The translations under genes were made by a program, and so were the position numbers. 64,000 nt of DNA from Apostichopus japonicus. Its lineage: Eukaryota; Echinodermata; Holothuroidea; Aspidochirotida; Stichopodidae. Shown here in pieces: positions 1 to 12,832 of the stretch; the first letter of the stretch is position 1; each line of letters opens with the position of its first letter. Location: contig NC_092583.1 of the NCBI RefSeq assembly GCF_037975245.1, positions 11,799,764 through 11,863,763 on the forward strand, in the 5' to 3' direction. Below the pieces are notes generated by a model, which was given only the letters and a program-made list of their open reading frames with translations, had not been told where the DNA came from and did no database searches.

Positions 1-633
1 CGTAGATGTTTACCGTAGATGTATATCCAGATGTCTACCGTTGATGTATACCCAGATGTCTACCGCAGATTTCTACCATAGATGTCTACAGCAGATGTCT
101 ACCGTAGATATCTACCGCATATGTCTAATGTAGATGTCTACCGCAGATGTCTACCCAGATGTCTACCGTAGATGTCTACCGTAGATGTCTACCGTAGATC
201 TCTACGCAGATGGTCTACCGCAGATGTCTACTGCAGATGTCTATCTCAGGTGTGTACCGCAGATGTCTAATGTAAATGTCTACCGTACATGTCTATTGCA
301 CATGTCTACCGTAGATGTTTACCGTAGATGTATATCCAGATGTCTACCGTTGATGTATACCCAGATGTCTACCGCAGATTTCTACCATAGATGTCTACAG
401 CAGATGTCTACCGTAGATATCTACCGCATATGTCTAATGTAGATGTCTACCACAGATGTCTACCCAGATGTCTACCGTAGATGTCTACCGTAGATGTCTA
501 CCGTAGATCTCTACGCAGATGGTCTACCGCAGATGTCTACTGCAGATGTCTATCTCAGGTGTGTACCGCAGATGTCTAATGTAAATGTCTACTGTATATG
601 TCTACTATATGTCTACTGTATATGCCTACGCAG
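1..633. repeat. 13-bp minisatellite with a 309-bp higher-order repeat
   Basis: The region is built from degenerate copies of a 12-13 bp unit resembling GATGTCTACCGTA. Larger blocks recur with a 309-bp period: the segment beginning GATGTTTACCGTAG at position 5 reappears at 314, and the segment at 185 reappears at 494 with almost no differences. This indicates unit amplification followed by duplication of the block. The array starts before the window, so its full length is unknown. It lies in an intron of the collagen gene just 3' of the 54-bp exon. The open frames inside it (MSTVDxYxxCLPQ-type) are a product of the repeat and not genes. Confidence 0.9.
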
Positions 634-790
634 CCTACACAAAAGAGAAATCATTTTGACCATGGGAATATTTACCAGCCTACCGTCCTGCCTCTGCCAT
701 TTTAAGACCAGATCATATCATGTCGATTTCGATGAACATTTAATAGTGATAAAAGGTTAACAAACTTAAAGCAAGTCTCAAGACACATAC

Positions 791-844
791 CTTTATCTCC
801 CTTGGGTCCATCTGCTCCATCCAGTCCGGGTGATCCAGTCCCTC
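791..844 (-). CDS. 54-bp collagenous exon, collagen gene (last exon in window)
   Basis: Exactly 54 nt, the unit exon size of many collagen genes, with acceptor CTCATTGACAG and donor AAAG|GTATGT. Joined to the previous exon (G plus GA makes Gly), it encodes GGTGSPGLDGADGPKGDK in unbroken Gly-X-Y register, with the split Gly codon at each border. The exon is phase 1 to 1. The gene must continue beyond position 1, since there is no stop or C-terminal domain. Other small collagenous exons could exist in the 5.6 kb intron to its right, but I found none. Confidence 0.88.
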
Positions 845-3800
845 CTGTCAATGAGAGGATAATAAACGGATTAAAACAGAGTCACCGCCATGAAAAGTGT
901 CATCGGTCATAATTATCCAACAAGCATTAGACAAATCAGCTGTGCCCCTTGCCATGACTTTCAGACCAACTGAGATATGCAATAATGTTCTCACACTGAC
1001 CATTATTGCACTGTCCAAGTCAAGATACTCAAAATAGCTTCTTGAATTTTGATTGAAAAGTTCAAGGCAATTTTATAAAAACTTTTATCAAAACTATAAC
1101 CAACCAGAAAGCCAGTGGGCTTATTGTGATTCCTTGCCAATTGAGATTATAATCCCAAGCTTTCGTCATTGTTGATTAAATTTTGATTGAAAAGTTCTGG
1201 GCAATTTTACCAAACTTTCATCAAAACTATTACCAAAATACCAAACATTATCTACATATTACATATCACACATGCTTAATTTTTTTTTCAATTTTTTTTA
1301 TGTAATTATTTTTTACGATGATTAGTGTCTTTATTGGAGATGGGTCTTGCAAATGCTGAATCTAACATATTCAAAACTCTTAATATGACCTAAAAATAAT
1401 GTTATTGGTTTCAGTGTCAGCAAAGTTAACATTTTACCATGAATATATGGAAATAGAAACAAAGAGAAATTAAAAGTTTGAGGTCCAAGTGGCACTATGA
1501 CATCACAGATTTATAACATGAAAGCTCCCAGTCACAGCCTGCAAACAACAATATCTCATACAAGGAACAAGATTTATTCTTAACGATTTTAGGAGGGGTT
1601 ACTCTTTACAAAGATGTCTGTCACGTAAAGATAATGATGATGGCTGAGTTTGTGTCCTCTTTAAGGAACATTAGTCACAATTAGACGTCCAAATCTCAAC
1701 CAGGCTACTTCTTTTTACCAATTGTCAAAGTATTTAAAGACTGCCATTTTATGCCACAAATTTTGTTGTACATTGACATTTTTATATTAGCATAATATAT
1801 ACATATATGCAAATGAGCAAATTGAAGTTATTCCAATTATTCTTCTCTTTCTTCATTTCCTGATACAGAACTTGCAACCAGTCACGTTTTGCTAGGCAAA
1901 CTGATTCTCAAAAAGTGACTATTTAATCAAATGTGTGTAAAAATGTTTTCTTATACATACATAGAGTATTGTACCCTCAAATTTGGGATAAAAAATATTA
2001 AAACTTATATTTGCATTTTTTGAGTTTATTGTTGCTATATAGTCTCACGTATGCTACAAAGCATATATATATATACAAAAAATTTAAACAAAATTTAAAG
2101 TGACAAATTTGACCATAGAAGTGAAACAACAGAATACAGAAAACAAATTCCACTCAGTTCTGGCATGGCTCGCTCTTTGTCAACGTTTACAAGACTGTGA
2201 ATCCAAACAAGTCTAAGTCACAAATATCAATGAAAATAAATGATAATAACATTCCAAAAACTGAAAGAAAATGCTGAATATTAGTTTTTTGAGGCACTCT
2301 GCCAATTTTCACAAAACCAAAGAACTTGGAGAGTCACAATCTTTCCTTTCATCATAAAAAACTATTCTTCTGTATCTTCAATGGAGAAATATTTTCTTTT
2401 CTATTTAACTTGTCCTTCTTTTTTTTACTGTTTGAAAAAAGCAGGTTGTTTCAAATAGAGACCAACTGCTAAATTAAATATTGATGCAAACATTTTTAAA
2501 CTCAGACACCATTCTACCTGAAGCAATCTCAATGATAGAAACTATGCTGGGAATTACAAACCAGCATAACATCAGAGCAGTGGGATTGGGGAGTGCTACA
2601 GAATACTTGGCAGTGTGTTTGGCAGTATGTCCTTATTAAACATACCTTCCAATTTGATAATATTTCTGAATGAGTGAGCTACTAAGCTCTTCACATACTG
2701 CAATGTTTTTGTTTTTCTTGTTTTGTATTTTTGGTGGGGTACTTCAGGTATTGAAGACTTGAGAGGTCATCATCAAGGGACCTTAAACAATCAGGAAACA
2801 CTTGAGACGCTGAAACCCTTTCTCTTGATATTTTAACAACAAAGGGGAAAATAACAAACTCAATAAGGATACTACTGACTGTTTAATTTAACAAAATGTT
2901 GCTGGTTAACAGATAATTTACTTCAGACTTTATCTTCCTCTCTTGACTGAAACACTTAACACTTAAACTAATTCTGACAGTTTTTCATCAAGATTATCTA
3001 TGGAGTACTTTTCTCTGATGATTGCAATAGTCCATAGCATTGGAGTAGAGTTCCTACACTTACAAGTGGATTGTGTATTCAGATAAAGAATTAAATAATT
3101 GACTATCACCAATGTCCTACCACAGAATGAGAGAGTTAGTTACATTTGACACGATTTTGGGTAGTAACTGTGTTGGAACAGACCAATGAAATTTTCACAA
3201 TGGTGAAGACTAGAAACTCAGTGCATGTATGTAAGTATGGTGAATTCACAAATGGACTTTGGTGTGTGGGGCATGTGCGTGTGGGTGGAAGGCGGGGGAA
3301 GGGAGGAGGGAGGGAGAGAGGGCACTAGAAACACACTTGAATCAACTTGTACAAATGTATATATGCTTCTTGACCATTTTGCTGTCATAACATCTGTTGA
3401 TGACAGGATATAAATCCAAGAGTATTTATTAATTTCTGTTTAGTTGGGTCCTGCCCCTCCACACCCTCCTCCCCTCCCTGCCAAGTGGTCTCTCCCTGTG
3501 GTACTAGCTGTCAGGCTGCTTCCAGAGAACCAAAGGGTTTTCACGAAGCATACTTCTATTCTGTGTGGGGTAGATGTACGATGTAAATCGGCATGAAAAT
3601 AGTATGTAAACAGTTTTCTTCAGAGCATGGTCTTTTTTTACATCAGGTAAGGGGAGGGGGGGGGGGGTATTAGAGGGGAGGGTAAGGAGGAGGCAGATAT
3701 GAGATCTAACACTCCAGCAGCAATCTTATTCCTTCTAAAATGATGTTCTCATCTTAATGGATCAAATCCAAAAAGCACTGTTTCATGCCAACTGGATTAC

Positions 3801-6800
3801 CTAGCAAAATATCTGCAGGCTAACGACCCTTTCACAATATTAACTGAGGGAACAGCAGTTTATGATTCGATAGGTCAAAATATCTTATTCCAAACCACCT
3901 ATTAACTTTACCCTGTTGGATGACCAACTTGTAGCGCAGTTATCACATGGATGTAGTGGGAGGGGGGGGGGAGGGTGGTGGGGGCCACATTGTAACAGAT
4001 CTCAATAACTTTCACAGCAATGCAGGTGTAGTGCTGCCAATCAGCATTGGTCAGACCCTCCCACATCCTCTTTCCTGATCCCCCTCTCCCATTCCACCTC
4101 CCCACCTCCCCAACATCCACCTCCCCCACCTTCCACAATCCTCCACCTCCCAACATCTATCTCCCACCACCTTCCACATGTCCCCAATCCCACCACCTCC
4201 CCACATCCAACTCCCACATCCTACCCGCCCCCATCACCCTCCCCATCCCAAGAAATTCAGATGTCGTTTAGCATCAATGAGTTAGAACAGTAGCTGTTAT
4301 TAAACATCCATTTGCATTGGAAATATGTGTCATTCTCTATTTGTCACCAAACAACACCAAAAAAAAAATATTTTCATTAACTTTTCAGTTTTCTTCATCG
4401 CCTTAACCCCCAACCTCTCCCTCTATGCAAATCCATTTCAGAACATTGTTTTTTTTACTAAAGGTTCTTGTACCTGACACAATGACCAATAAAACACCTA
4501 AAGGTTATGCAAACTAATATCTCACTGTGATATTCACTATGAAATGATAGTTTCAATAAGTGCTACACTTGCTTGTGATCACATGACTATAGTCCTGATT
4601 TAAGGTAGGAAGGGGGGGGGGGTTGAACAGGGCCTAAGAGTGTAGTGGTCTTGTCATGCTCATGTTCTCCTTTTGACTGCTATATTTCAAATAATTTCTT
4701 TGGCAAAACACAATCAACCGCTCGCTATTTACTACTGGAGGAAAGTCAACAAATGTACACACCCAATAGTGTACACAGCAACGAAAATGTAAACATATTA
4801 CCCACACCTACTCACAAAACAAGCCTTTTTTTATTTCCCAGCCCCTCTCTAACTTAGCAGTCTGCTTTCCACCACCAGATAAAATCTAGAAAAGGGTATT
4901 GCACAGGTTCACACATTATCCAAGACAATGGACATTCATTCCCTCCTAGCTACCTCACGCCCACGACCCACCACCCGGCATCCTTTTATCTTGTCCTGGC
5001 AGTAACTTAATTGAAGGGCAAACAAAACAGTGATAGGAATGCTATTGAACACCAAAAGAAACCCAATTTTTTCTCCCGTTTTTTTTTTTTTTGTTTTTGT
5101 TTTTTTGGTACGACCTACATTATCTGTTTTATAAATCGGTTCATAACCGTATGAAATCGAAGACTGTGTCTGGTGAGAGTGATTTCAAAAAAACAAAATG
5201 CTTAACTGTGGCTATAAACTAAAATCCTATTCCCTTAAAACATTTTACTTCATAGAATGATTCATTGTTCTTGATTAAAACCTGCTGATGGTAGCCTACT
5301 TAACATGGAAAAAAACTTTTAAAACGAAGAAAATGTAGAACTTGAGGAGTTTGTTTTTAATATAATGAAACCCTACAAATTACTGAGGTCCAGTGTGCCG
5401 GAAAAAAACGCTTATACGTTTTTCCTTCATGAGGCGAGCAAGTTGGGCCGTCTCATTTAGCTTATGCTTTTACCTGATAAATTTATTCAGTGATTTGTGA
5501 AAAAGTGCTACAATTAAACAGAGGTCACACTGGTCATTCATGGTCACATGGTCATTGCAGCATGTTGACTTGGCAAGACTATGAATTCCTAACTTCGCAC
5601 GGATATGCTGTTTGGGGCCTTGCTCTATGTCATTGGTATCATTATTATATTGATTAAATTAAGCATCTATTAGCATTGATTATGGTCAATTTTCAAAACT
5701 TATATTATATAAAATTTATATTAGATTTCTACAATCTTGTAACGTTAAAAGTCTGCTAGCCCTGAATAGTCAAGTTTTGTTCCTAAATAACAAATTAAAG
5801 TTTTGAAGATGTTAGAGCATCTTTTCAGCGTGTGGTTCTTGTGATATAGAAAAATAGTGCCAAAAGTTTTATGGATTACAGAGAGTGGGGGATAGGTTTA
5901 ATTTGGTAAGAAAGAATATTGTTCCAATCTGGTCTCACTTTTTCAAAGAAGAAGAAATATTTCTTTTCACTGTACCAACTTGAGTACTATTCAAAAGTGT
6001 TTAAATCCAACATGCAAAACTGTCTGCCAACCTTCCCCCAACCCCTCCCCTCCTCCCCCCCCCGATCCCACCTCCATTTTGCTATAATGTTTGATTGTTA
6101 CATATATGCAAACCTCCATTGATACGCCTTACTTCATTATAACGTATACTTTAAAAGGCGCTTCGTTTTTAATGCATTGCAAACCTGTCATTTGAGGCCA
6201 TGCAAAGTCATATGATTTCCTAGAAAGAATTCTGTATTTCTTCAGAGGAGTTGACCTACTAGTTTTGACCTAGATTGTCTGCAAATTGGAAAGTGATTAT
6301 AGCGATATGACCGGGACAGATGGGGTGTTTTTAATCAATATACAACATATCAAGATATATTTTTTGATATTTTGATTTTGATATTGACGAAAAGGAAACC
6401 GGCCATTTTCAACGTCAGTGTTGACAATTACATACCTGTCATACCCTTAGGACCATCTCCACCCTGGTCACCTTTCATTCCCTTTTCACCTGGTACTCCT
6501 GGTTCCCCTGGTGAACCAGTGACACCGGCATCTCCCTTGGGTCCAGGAACTCCTCCCACCACCTCTCTTGTTGTATCAATGTACGGTGGTGTCGGCGAGG
6601 GAGGAAGAGGCGGGAGCTGTTTGGAGGAGGAAAAGAAGAGGATTGAGTTATCTTGGGTTTCTATGAATCTGATATTTTTTCTAGATACATGTCAATTCTT
6701 TTCTAAGACTTCCGAATACTTACTACTATTATTGTTGTTGTTTAATCCTCCATTTTATTCTAATTTCATTAACGAAGCTTTTTTCTGTCTCCTCGAAAAA

Positions 6801-8605
6801 AAAGGATATTACGAGATATCTTCATCCCATCGCTGTAAAGTTTCTGCATTTTTCGGTGAAAGCTACCCTTCTCATAACATTTTGTATTAAAGGCAGAGAC
6901 ATGATTTTTTTTTATATAAATTTGGATATATTTCATGATTGCATTTGGCAACATCTGAGCATAGTCACCATAAATCATGTCATTTTGGCAGTTCAGCTGG
7001 AAGTTATTTTTGATTTTTCATTATGATAATTAAATCTTTTCATCCACAAAGAAAATCTAGAAATTTTACAGAAAAGTTGCAATTTTCAATGAAATTCTAA
7101 CTACAGAGAACAAAGACAGCTTTTAAAGGAAACAATCAAATGTTTAACACATTGCAAGGAGCCATCAACAACAATATTATATTAGGAGAGTAAAGCTCTT
7201 TACAGAACACCTACCCATATGACATGACAGACCACCACCCCCATCTCCCCCCTCCCCCCCTTCCATGTGTGATCTAACTTCCTGCAATAGTTGAAGGGAC
7301 ATTTAGCCAATCAAAATAGGTTACATTCAATCACTCCTGTCTCAAGTTATGAATAAGATATTAAGGTGGTACTTTTCATTGAACAGCATAAAATATTTTT
7401 CTCTTCCATGCAAGTGTCACATTGTTCGCCAACAGAATATCCCTTAAAACGCTACATATGATTAATGTTTTAACGACATCCTTACAGTCTCCCCATTCTC
7501 ATTCTTCAACAATAAATTTCACCCTGTTTTCTCTATCATTAAATGAATGTCTGTATGAGACACTTTTTTGAGGTGATTTTCAGAAAAAGTTTAAGCATAA
7601 TTAAACAAATGCAAGATACTAAAAGCATTTCCAATTTATTTTTAGGGTTTGAATCTCTTTCTGTTCAGACTGACTTTTATACATCTTTTGTACTTTGCAT
7701 AGAGGTCTCCAAATTCCAGTGCACACATTGCATCTTTCTCTACTTTTGTAAAATCTTTCCTTTTGCAACTTTTTACACGAAATTCTTTACATTTTAAAAG
7801 GCATTTGCATTTGGTACCTTAACTTTCTTCAGTATGTAGCAAGCGACCAAAGCTGTAGTGGACAGGCTTTAAGATGAATTTTAAACGAACACAAGAACAC
7901 TAAAGGCAATGTTGACTATTTTTAAATTTTTGTGGTTTGCATCTCACCCTTGTTGCCGTGGTCCTTATCTTGGTGGGATGAGTGGTCCTTGGGAGGAACG
8001 TCTCTGTTTCACCGGAGGATACAAACGCCGGTTCACCTGAAGTGGTTACTGATGTGACGGGGACCGTGGGACTGACCGACAGGTCATCCGGTAAGGTGGT
8101 CCCTGTTGTCAGGATGGGATCGGTCTCACCGGACGATACAGATAACGGGTCACCGGAGGTTCCAAAGAGGGTGGTGGTGCTACCTTCCTCCGTGAAGACA
8201 GAGGATGCCTCAACAGGGGCTGTCGAACTACTCGCACGTCCGTCGTGCCGGGTGGTCTCTGCTCTGCCTGTGACGTCTGGACCGGTGGGGGTTGGTACGA
8301 TCACCGGTGACGAGGGTATCACTTCGGGGGACGTGGCACCGCCTTGTTCTATGTCTGGCGTGGAGGTGGAGGTGGAGGAGGAGGCAGGTGCATCTGGCGC
8401 CAAAGTGGTGGCTTTTTCTGGTTTGGTGGTGGTTGAGTCAATGGGTGAGGTGAACATGGGTGATGAAGGAGGCGGAGGTGGTGTTGGGGTTAACTGTGAT
8501 GAAAGGTAAAGTAATCTCCTTTATTTCATTTTTGTGAGAATTGCATTTACTCAATTTGGAGACAAGGTCACAGTTATCATCCTTTGACTTTACGTGCAAT
8601 GTTAT

Positions 8606-8637
<32 letters not shown>

Positions 8638-11600
8638 TTAAATACTTTATACAATGTATATGGCACACTGGCAACATGAGTGAATCTGACAGTGAGAAGT
8701 GGTTTATGTTATTATTACAAATGAAATGCAACCTGCTACTTTTAATTTCATACAATGTGAAGTGAAATTTGCACCATGTGATACCAACTTTCCCATTTTA
8801 TTCAAATCGGAGAGAATTTGAGACACCTTGACAACTTTCCTCTGCGATCGAAGCACTTTCAAAATCGCCTCAAAACTTCACCTATGATGGCTGACACTGT
8901 CACAATACAGAAAGCTGGATTGTGACAGCAAATGACAATGTGTCCTGTGTCACTCCACCGTCAGGATACCCAGTGACAACTTTTTGACTACTTAATATGT
9001 TCTCGAGTACCCACTGTAATTGGTGGCACAGCAATCTTACCCTAAGGCTACCAAAGCTGTGCGGGACAAGCCATGGCTGACAGTTTTTGTGTTAGAATTG
9101 AAGATATGTTTGGTTACTTCCATATCTTGAGAGTATATATACACTGACAGTTTGCCAGAACTACAAGATCAATTTATGAAAATTATAAGGCAGCAGACTC
9201 CATAATAATGAGTCGTTTTGAATTTGGTCAAAACAACAAAAAGCAACAGTTGTTTAGACATATTGCACCAACCAAGTAACAATTTAAGATTTTTTTTTTC
9301 TTTCTTCTTTTCAACATCATTTGAATTTATGAATAGTTTGTGGTGTAAAAAATTCATGCAACTCAGCATTATGGACCTTTTTTTTGGCACTTTTGTGGGA
9401 AATTGAAAGAATTTTGATCAGATTCAGTGAATGTGACGTCGTCAATGGGGGAAGTTATATGCAGTGTGCTACCTGATGCTCCTCCTACACAGGGTTTACC
9501 CCGATATCATGAAAACATCAATCAGGAGGATAGTGAGCTTTCCTCTGACATCACTCCATAAAGGGGAGTCATCCTATTAGAAATCCGAAATAAATTTGGT
9601 ATTTAGCCCCTATTGTGGCTGAATCCAATCCTTCAACAGAGATCGGAATCTGTGTGCAAAATGTACCTAATTTGATGATCATACGCAACATGTAGGACAA
9701 GTGGCTTCCCAGTAAATGAGAACAAGGTTCCTATTGTTTTTGGTGGAGACAAAGGTCACTTGAGGTCAGCAATATGTTAAGATCTCAAAAGCCCTCTATG
9801 TGAAGAACTGTAACTTTTGGACAATTTCTATATTTCTTCATGGAGGGATAAAGTTCATTTGAGGTCGACAGAATCTGTAAAACTTGTAAGCCAAGATACC
9901 TGGAAACGTCAGAAATTGACAGTTGCTATACTCAACACGCGGCTTCCCCCACAATGAGTAACAGTTTTCCCCAAATTTTTTCTGGGGTGGGATCAAAGGT
10001 CATTTGAGGTCAATATATGGCAATTGATACTTAAACAAAAAGAAGTTGACACAAACCGGTAGTTTTGGCTTTGAAGTGGATTTCAGAGGGCCTGAGGAAG
10101 TAGGTGTCACTGTGGCCCTTCTCGTCGTGGAGGGCGTGGTATGGGTATCTACTTCCGTCTGGGAGGTAAGCTTCACTGTTGAACTTCCTGCTGGTTGATT
10201 GGGATCAAACTGGTCGATAGGTGGGCCAACAGTCTGTCAAAAGACAAAAGAAAGCACAGACAATAAAAAAAACTAATTGGCCATCTAAATTTAACTATTT
10301 TAACCATTTTAATTAGTTTTACCCAAAGAACTGTGGACTCGATATCTTCCTTTTTGAACCAAACAAGAGACACATGGCTTAAATAAATAAACAACAGAAG
10401 GCCTAAGGAAGTTGTCCCTGTCTCCGTGTTTCCACCTAACAAACTATCGTTTGGGATCAATGTTTGTAATTCTAAGACAATACTAGGAAAGGAACTCCTC
10501 CCACTCTTTCCTCAGTGCAATGTAGTACAATGGTGAAGGTCCATTGACTTTGCCAAAACCTATAAACACTTAGGCCTGTGTATGACTTCTTCCCTACAGG
10601 ATATAGCATGGATGGATTAGGTCGGTTCCATTTCTAGGGGTTGGTTTTTGGCAACTTTTCATTCTGAAAGATCTAATGAGACCAATTCTGTCCATGGTTT
10701 AAATAAATTATGAAAAATAATAACGTTGAAAAAAAAATTATTCATTCTACACTCAAGATATCACATGATTGAAATAAAAATCAAGTCATATGATTTTAAG
10801 TGGAATGTTGTTTATTTAAGGGGGGGCAGATTTTTCAGGAATTTTTTGGGGAGAAAATCAAGAGAACTATAAGAGCATAAAACTAGAACCAATGTAGACA
10901 CTCTCTTAGAAGTAAATCTGAATATCTATCACTTCCAGATTATTTCTGCTATTTGCAACTTTTGAAAACAAAAGAAACAGTAATTCACTTTGTCTTTTTT
11001 TTTAACTCAATTTCTTCGCCAAAATTTCTTCTGCTCTTAAAGCAGCCACAAATATGAATTTCTATCGTTAACACATATGCTTAAAATATTTAATACTTGA
11101 ACGCAAATCCTCGCCCGTTATTATTTCCAGTGCCAGTCTTTGCTTTCTGTATTACTTTAACCTTTGACCCTGAAAATCAGACACCTACATATGCAGTTGG
11201 GAGTCCTTAAAAGAATAGTCCAGGTCAAAATTTATTTTTGATATGTTACAGAGGAACAGTATCTAAGCATTCTAGTGAAATTTGCATTCAATTCCTATGT
11301 ACTGTTTTTGAGATATTGACAGTTGAAGTTATCTGATGTTCTACCAAAAGTGAACTTGAAGCAAACAAGTGTGATGTCATAGTTGCACACTGACAAATAA
11401 TGTTTTGTTTTTTCCTTATTTTTCAGTCTATTGATTTGACATTGGATTGGATTGGGTTACTAGTTTGTCTAAAGGGGTTGTGAAGTTTATAAAATACCAA
11501 TACCTATGGTACATTCATGTTATGGATGCATCAAATTGTGGAGTACAAAATTAGATGTAAATATCAAAGGAAAAAAAAACATTATTTATCAGTGTGCAAC

Positions 11601-12801
11601 AATGACGTCACACCTGTTTGCTCCAAGTTCACTTTTGGTAGAATATCAGATAACTTCAACTGTCAATATCTCAAAAACGGTACATAGGAATTGCATGCAA
11701 ATTTCACCACAATGCTTAGGTTATGTTCCTCTTTAACATATCAAAGAGAAATTTTGACCTGGACTATTCTTTTAAGGACTACCAACTGCATATATATATA
11801 TATGTACTCGTCTGATTTTCTGGACTACTCTTTTAACCGGCTTCTCAAGGTTGTATCCATTACACAGCTACACACACAGCAGAACGGTTTCCAGTAAAGA
11901 GAAACAGATGTGGACTACAGGATAACTCTACAGGTCAAATCTACAGGTAAAATGACTTGAGCAAACAAGACGACCTTTAAAACAGAATGATGCCCCCCAT
12001 CTTTGAAGTAGCATCACCTTGAAAGGGTGATTAACACAGACGATTAACTCTGAAACAGCTGGTAGAGTTCCTTCCTCTTTGCCTAGTACACAAGAGTTCA
12101 TCCCTGGATTGAATAACACTATACCATTGACACGACACTATAGATTTTTAAGGATCTATTTACTGTTACTGAGACTGATTTTGTTGAAACTTAGACACCT
12201 TTTTTTCATGAATTCTCATCGGGCACGAAAATGTTTCTTGCAAGATTGAGAACCCGAGATGTGATTTATTCAAAGGATTGGTTCTGGCTTTGCATTTTGG
12301 AGTTGCCTGAGATCGATAAAACATTCTATGGAGACGTTTCCCTCGCTTCATCCTCGTCGATGCAACCCACGGGAAAGAGCGAAAAGGGAATTGATGTGAT
12401 GGTATGTCGAGTTGCTAAAATCCAACGAATGAATGAGACGCATTCTTTGCGAGCCTTGGCGAACAAACAAAAGATGTATATCATATTACAGGAGTGTTAG
12501 CTCAGTGGTTAACGCCAGTGCCTTTCAATCATAAGGTCCCTAGTTCGAGTCACTCCAAGATTATTGTATGTCGTCCAGTTACAGAGTTGTTGAAAATTGA
12601 CAATGCATAATCATGGACATTAGATATGAATCTAAGAGACTGACTTCTGTCTGCTTGCGGCTTTGATAAGCCAATGATGGCTTCTTCGCGAGTTCCTGCT
12701 TGCAATAGGATCTAAAATACATACATACATACATACATACATACATACATACATACATACATACATACATACATACATACATACATACATACATACATAC
12801 A

Positions 12802-12832
<31 letters not shown>

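Larger units (their letters stand above)
8494..10056. other. Intron, 1.6 kb, with (TA)n and repeated AGGTCA motifs
   Basis: Contains a (TA)n microsatellite at about 8602-8637. Three AGGTCA-type direct repeats spaced by four bases occur at 9753-9768, 9852-9867 and 9997-10012. No coding sequence was recognised. The AGGTCA cluster may be part of a dispersed element. Confidence 0.55.

Noticed and set aside
185-760. Open frames with MSTVDxY repeats
   Set aside because: They arise from the 13-bp minisatellite and end when the array ends.
4047-4271. Proline/serine-rich plus-strand frame
   Set aside because: Compositional product of the polypyrimidine tract, with no splice or domain support.
6372-6890. 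Plus-strand frame with PG-rich collagen-like composition
   Set aside because: It is the reverse complement of the true Gly-X-Y exon. Prolines arise from antisense Gly codons, and the rest is intronic.
7982-8509. 175-codon open frame on the plus strand
   Set aside because: It is the exact antisense of the mucin-like exon. The minus strand has splice sites, phase and composition that fit the collagen gene.
12491-12557. Functional tRNA gene
   Set aside because: The acceptor and anticodon stems are partly formed, but the T stem cannot pair while keeping the acceptor stem. SINE origin fits better.
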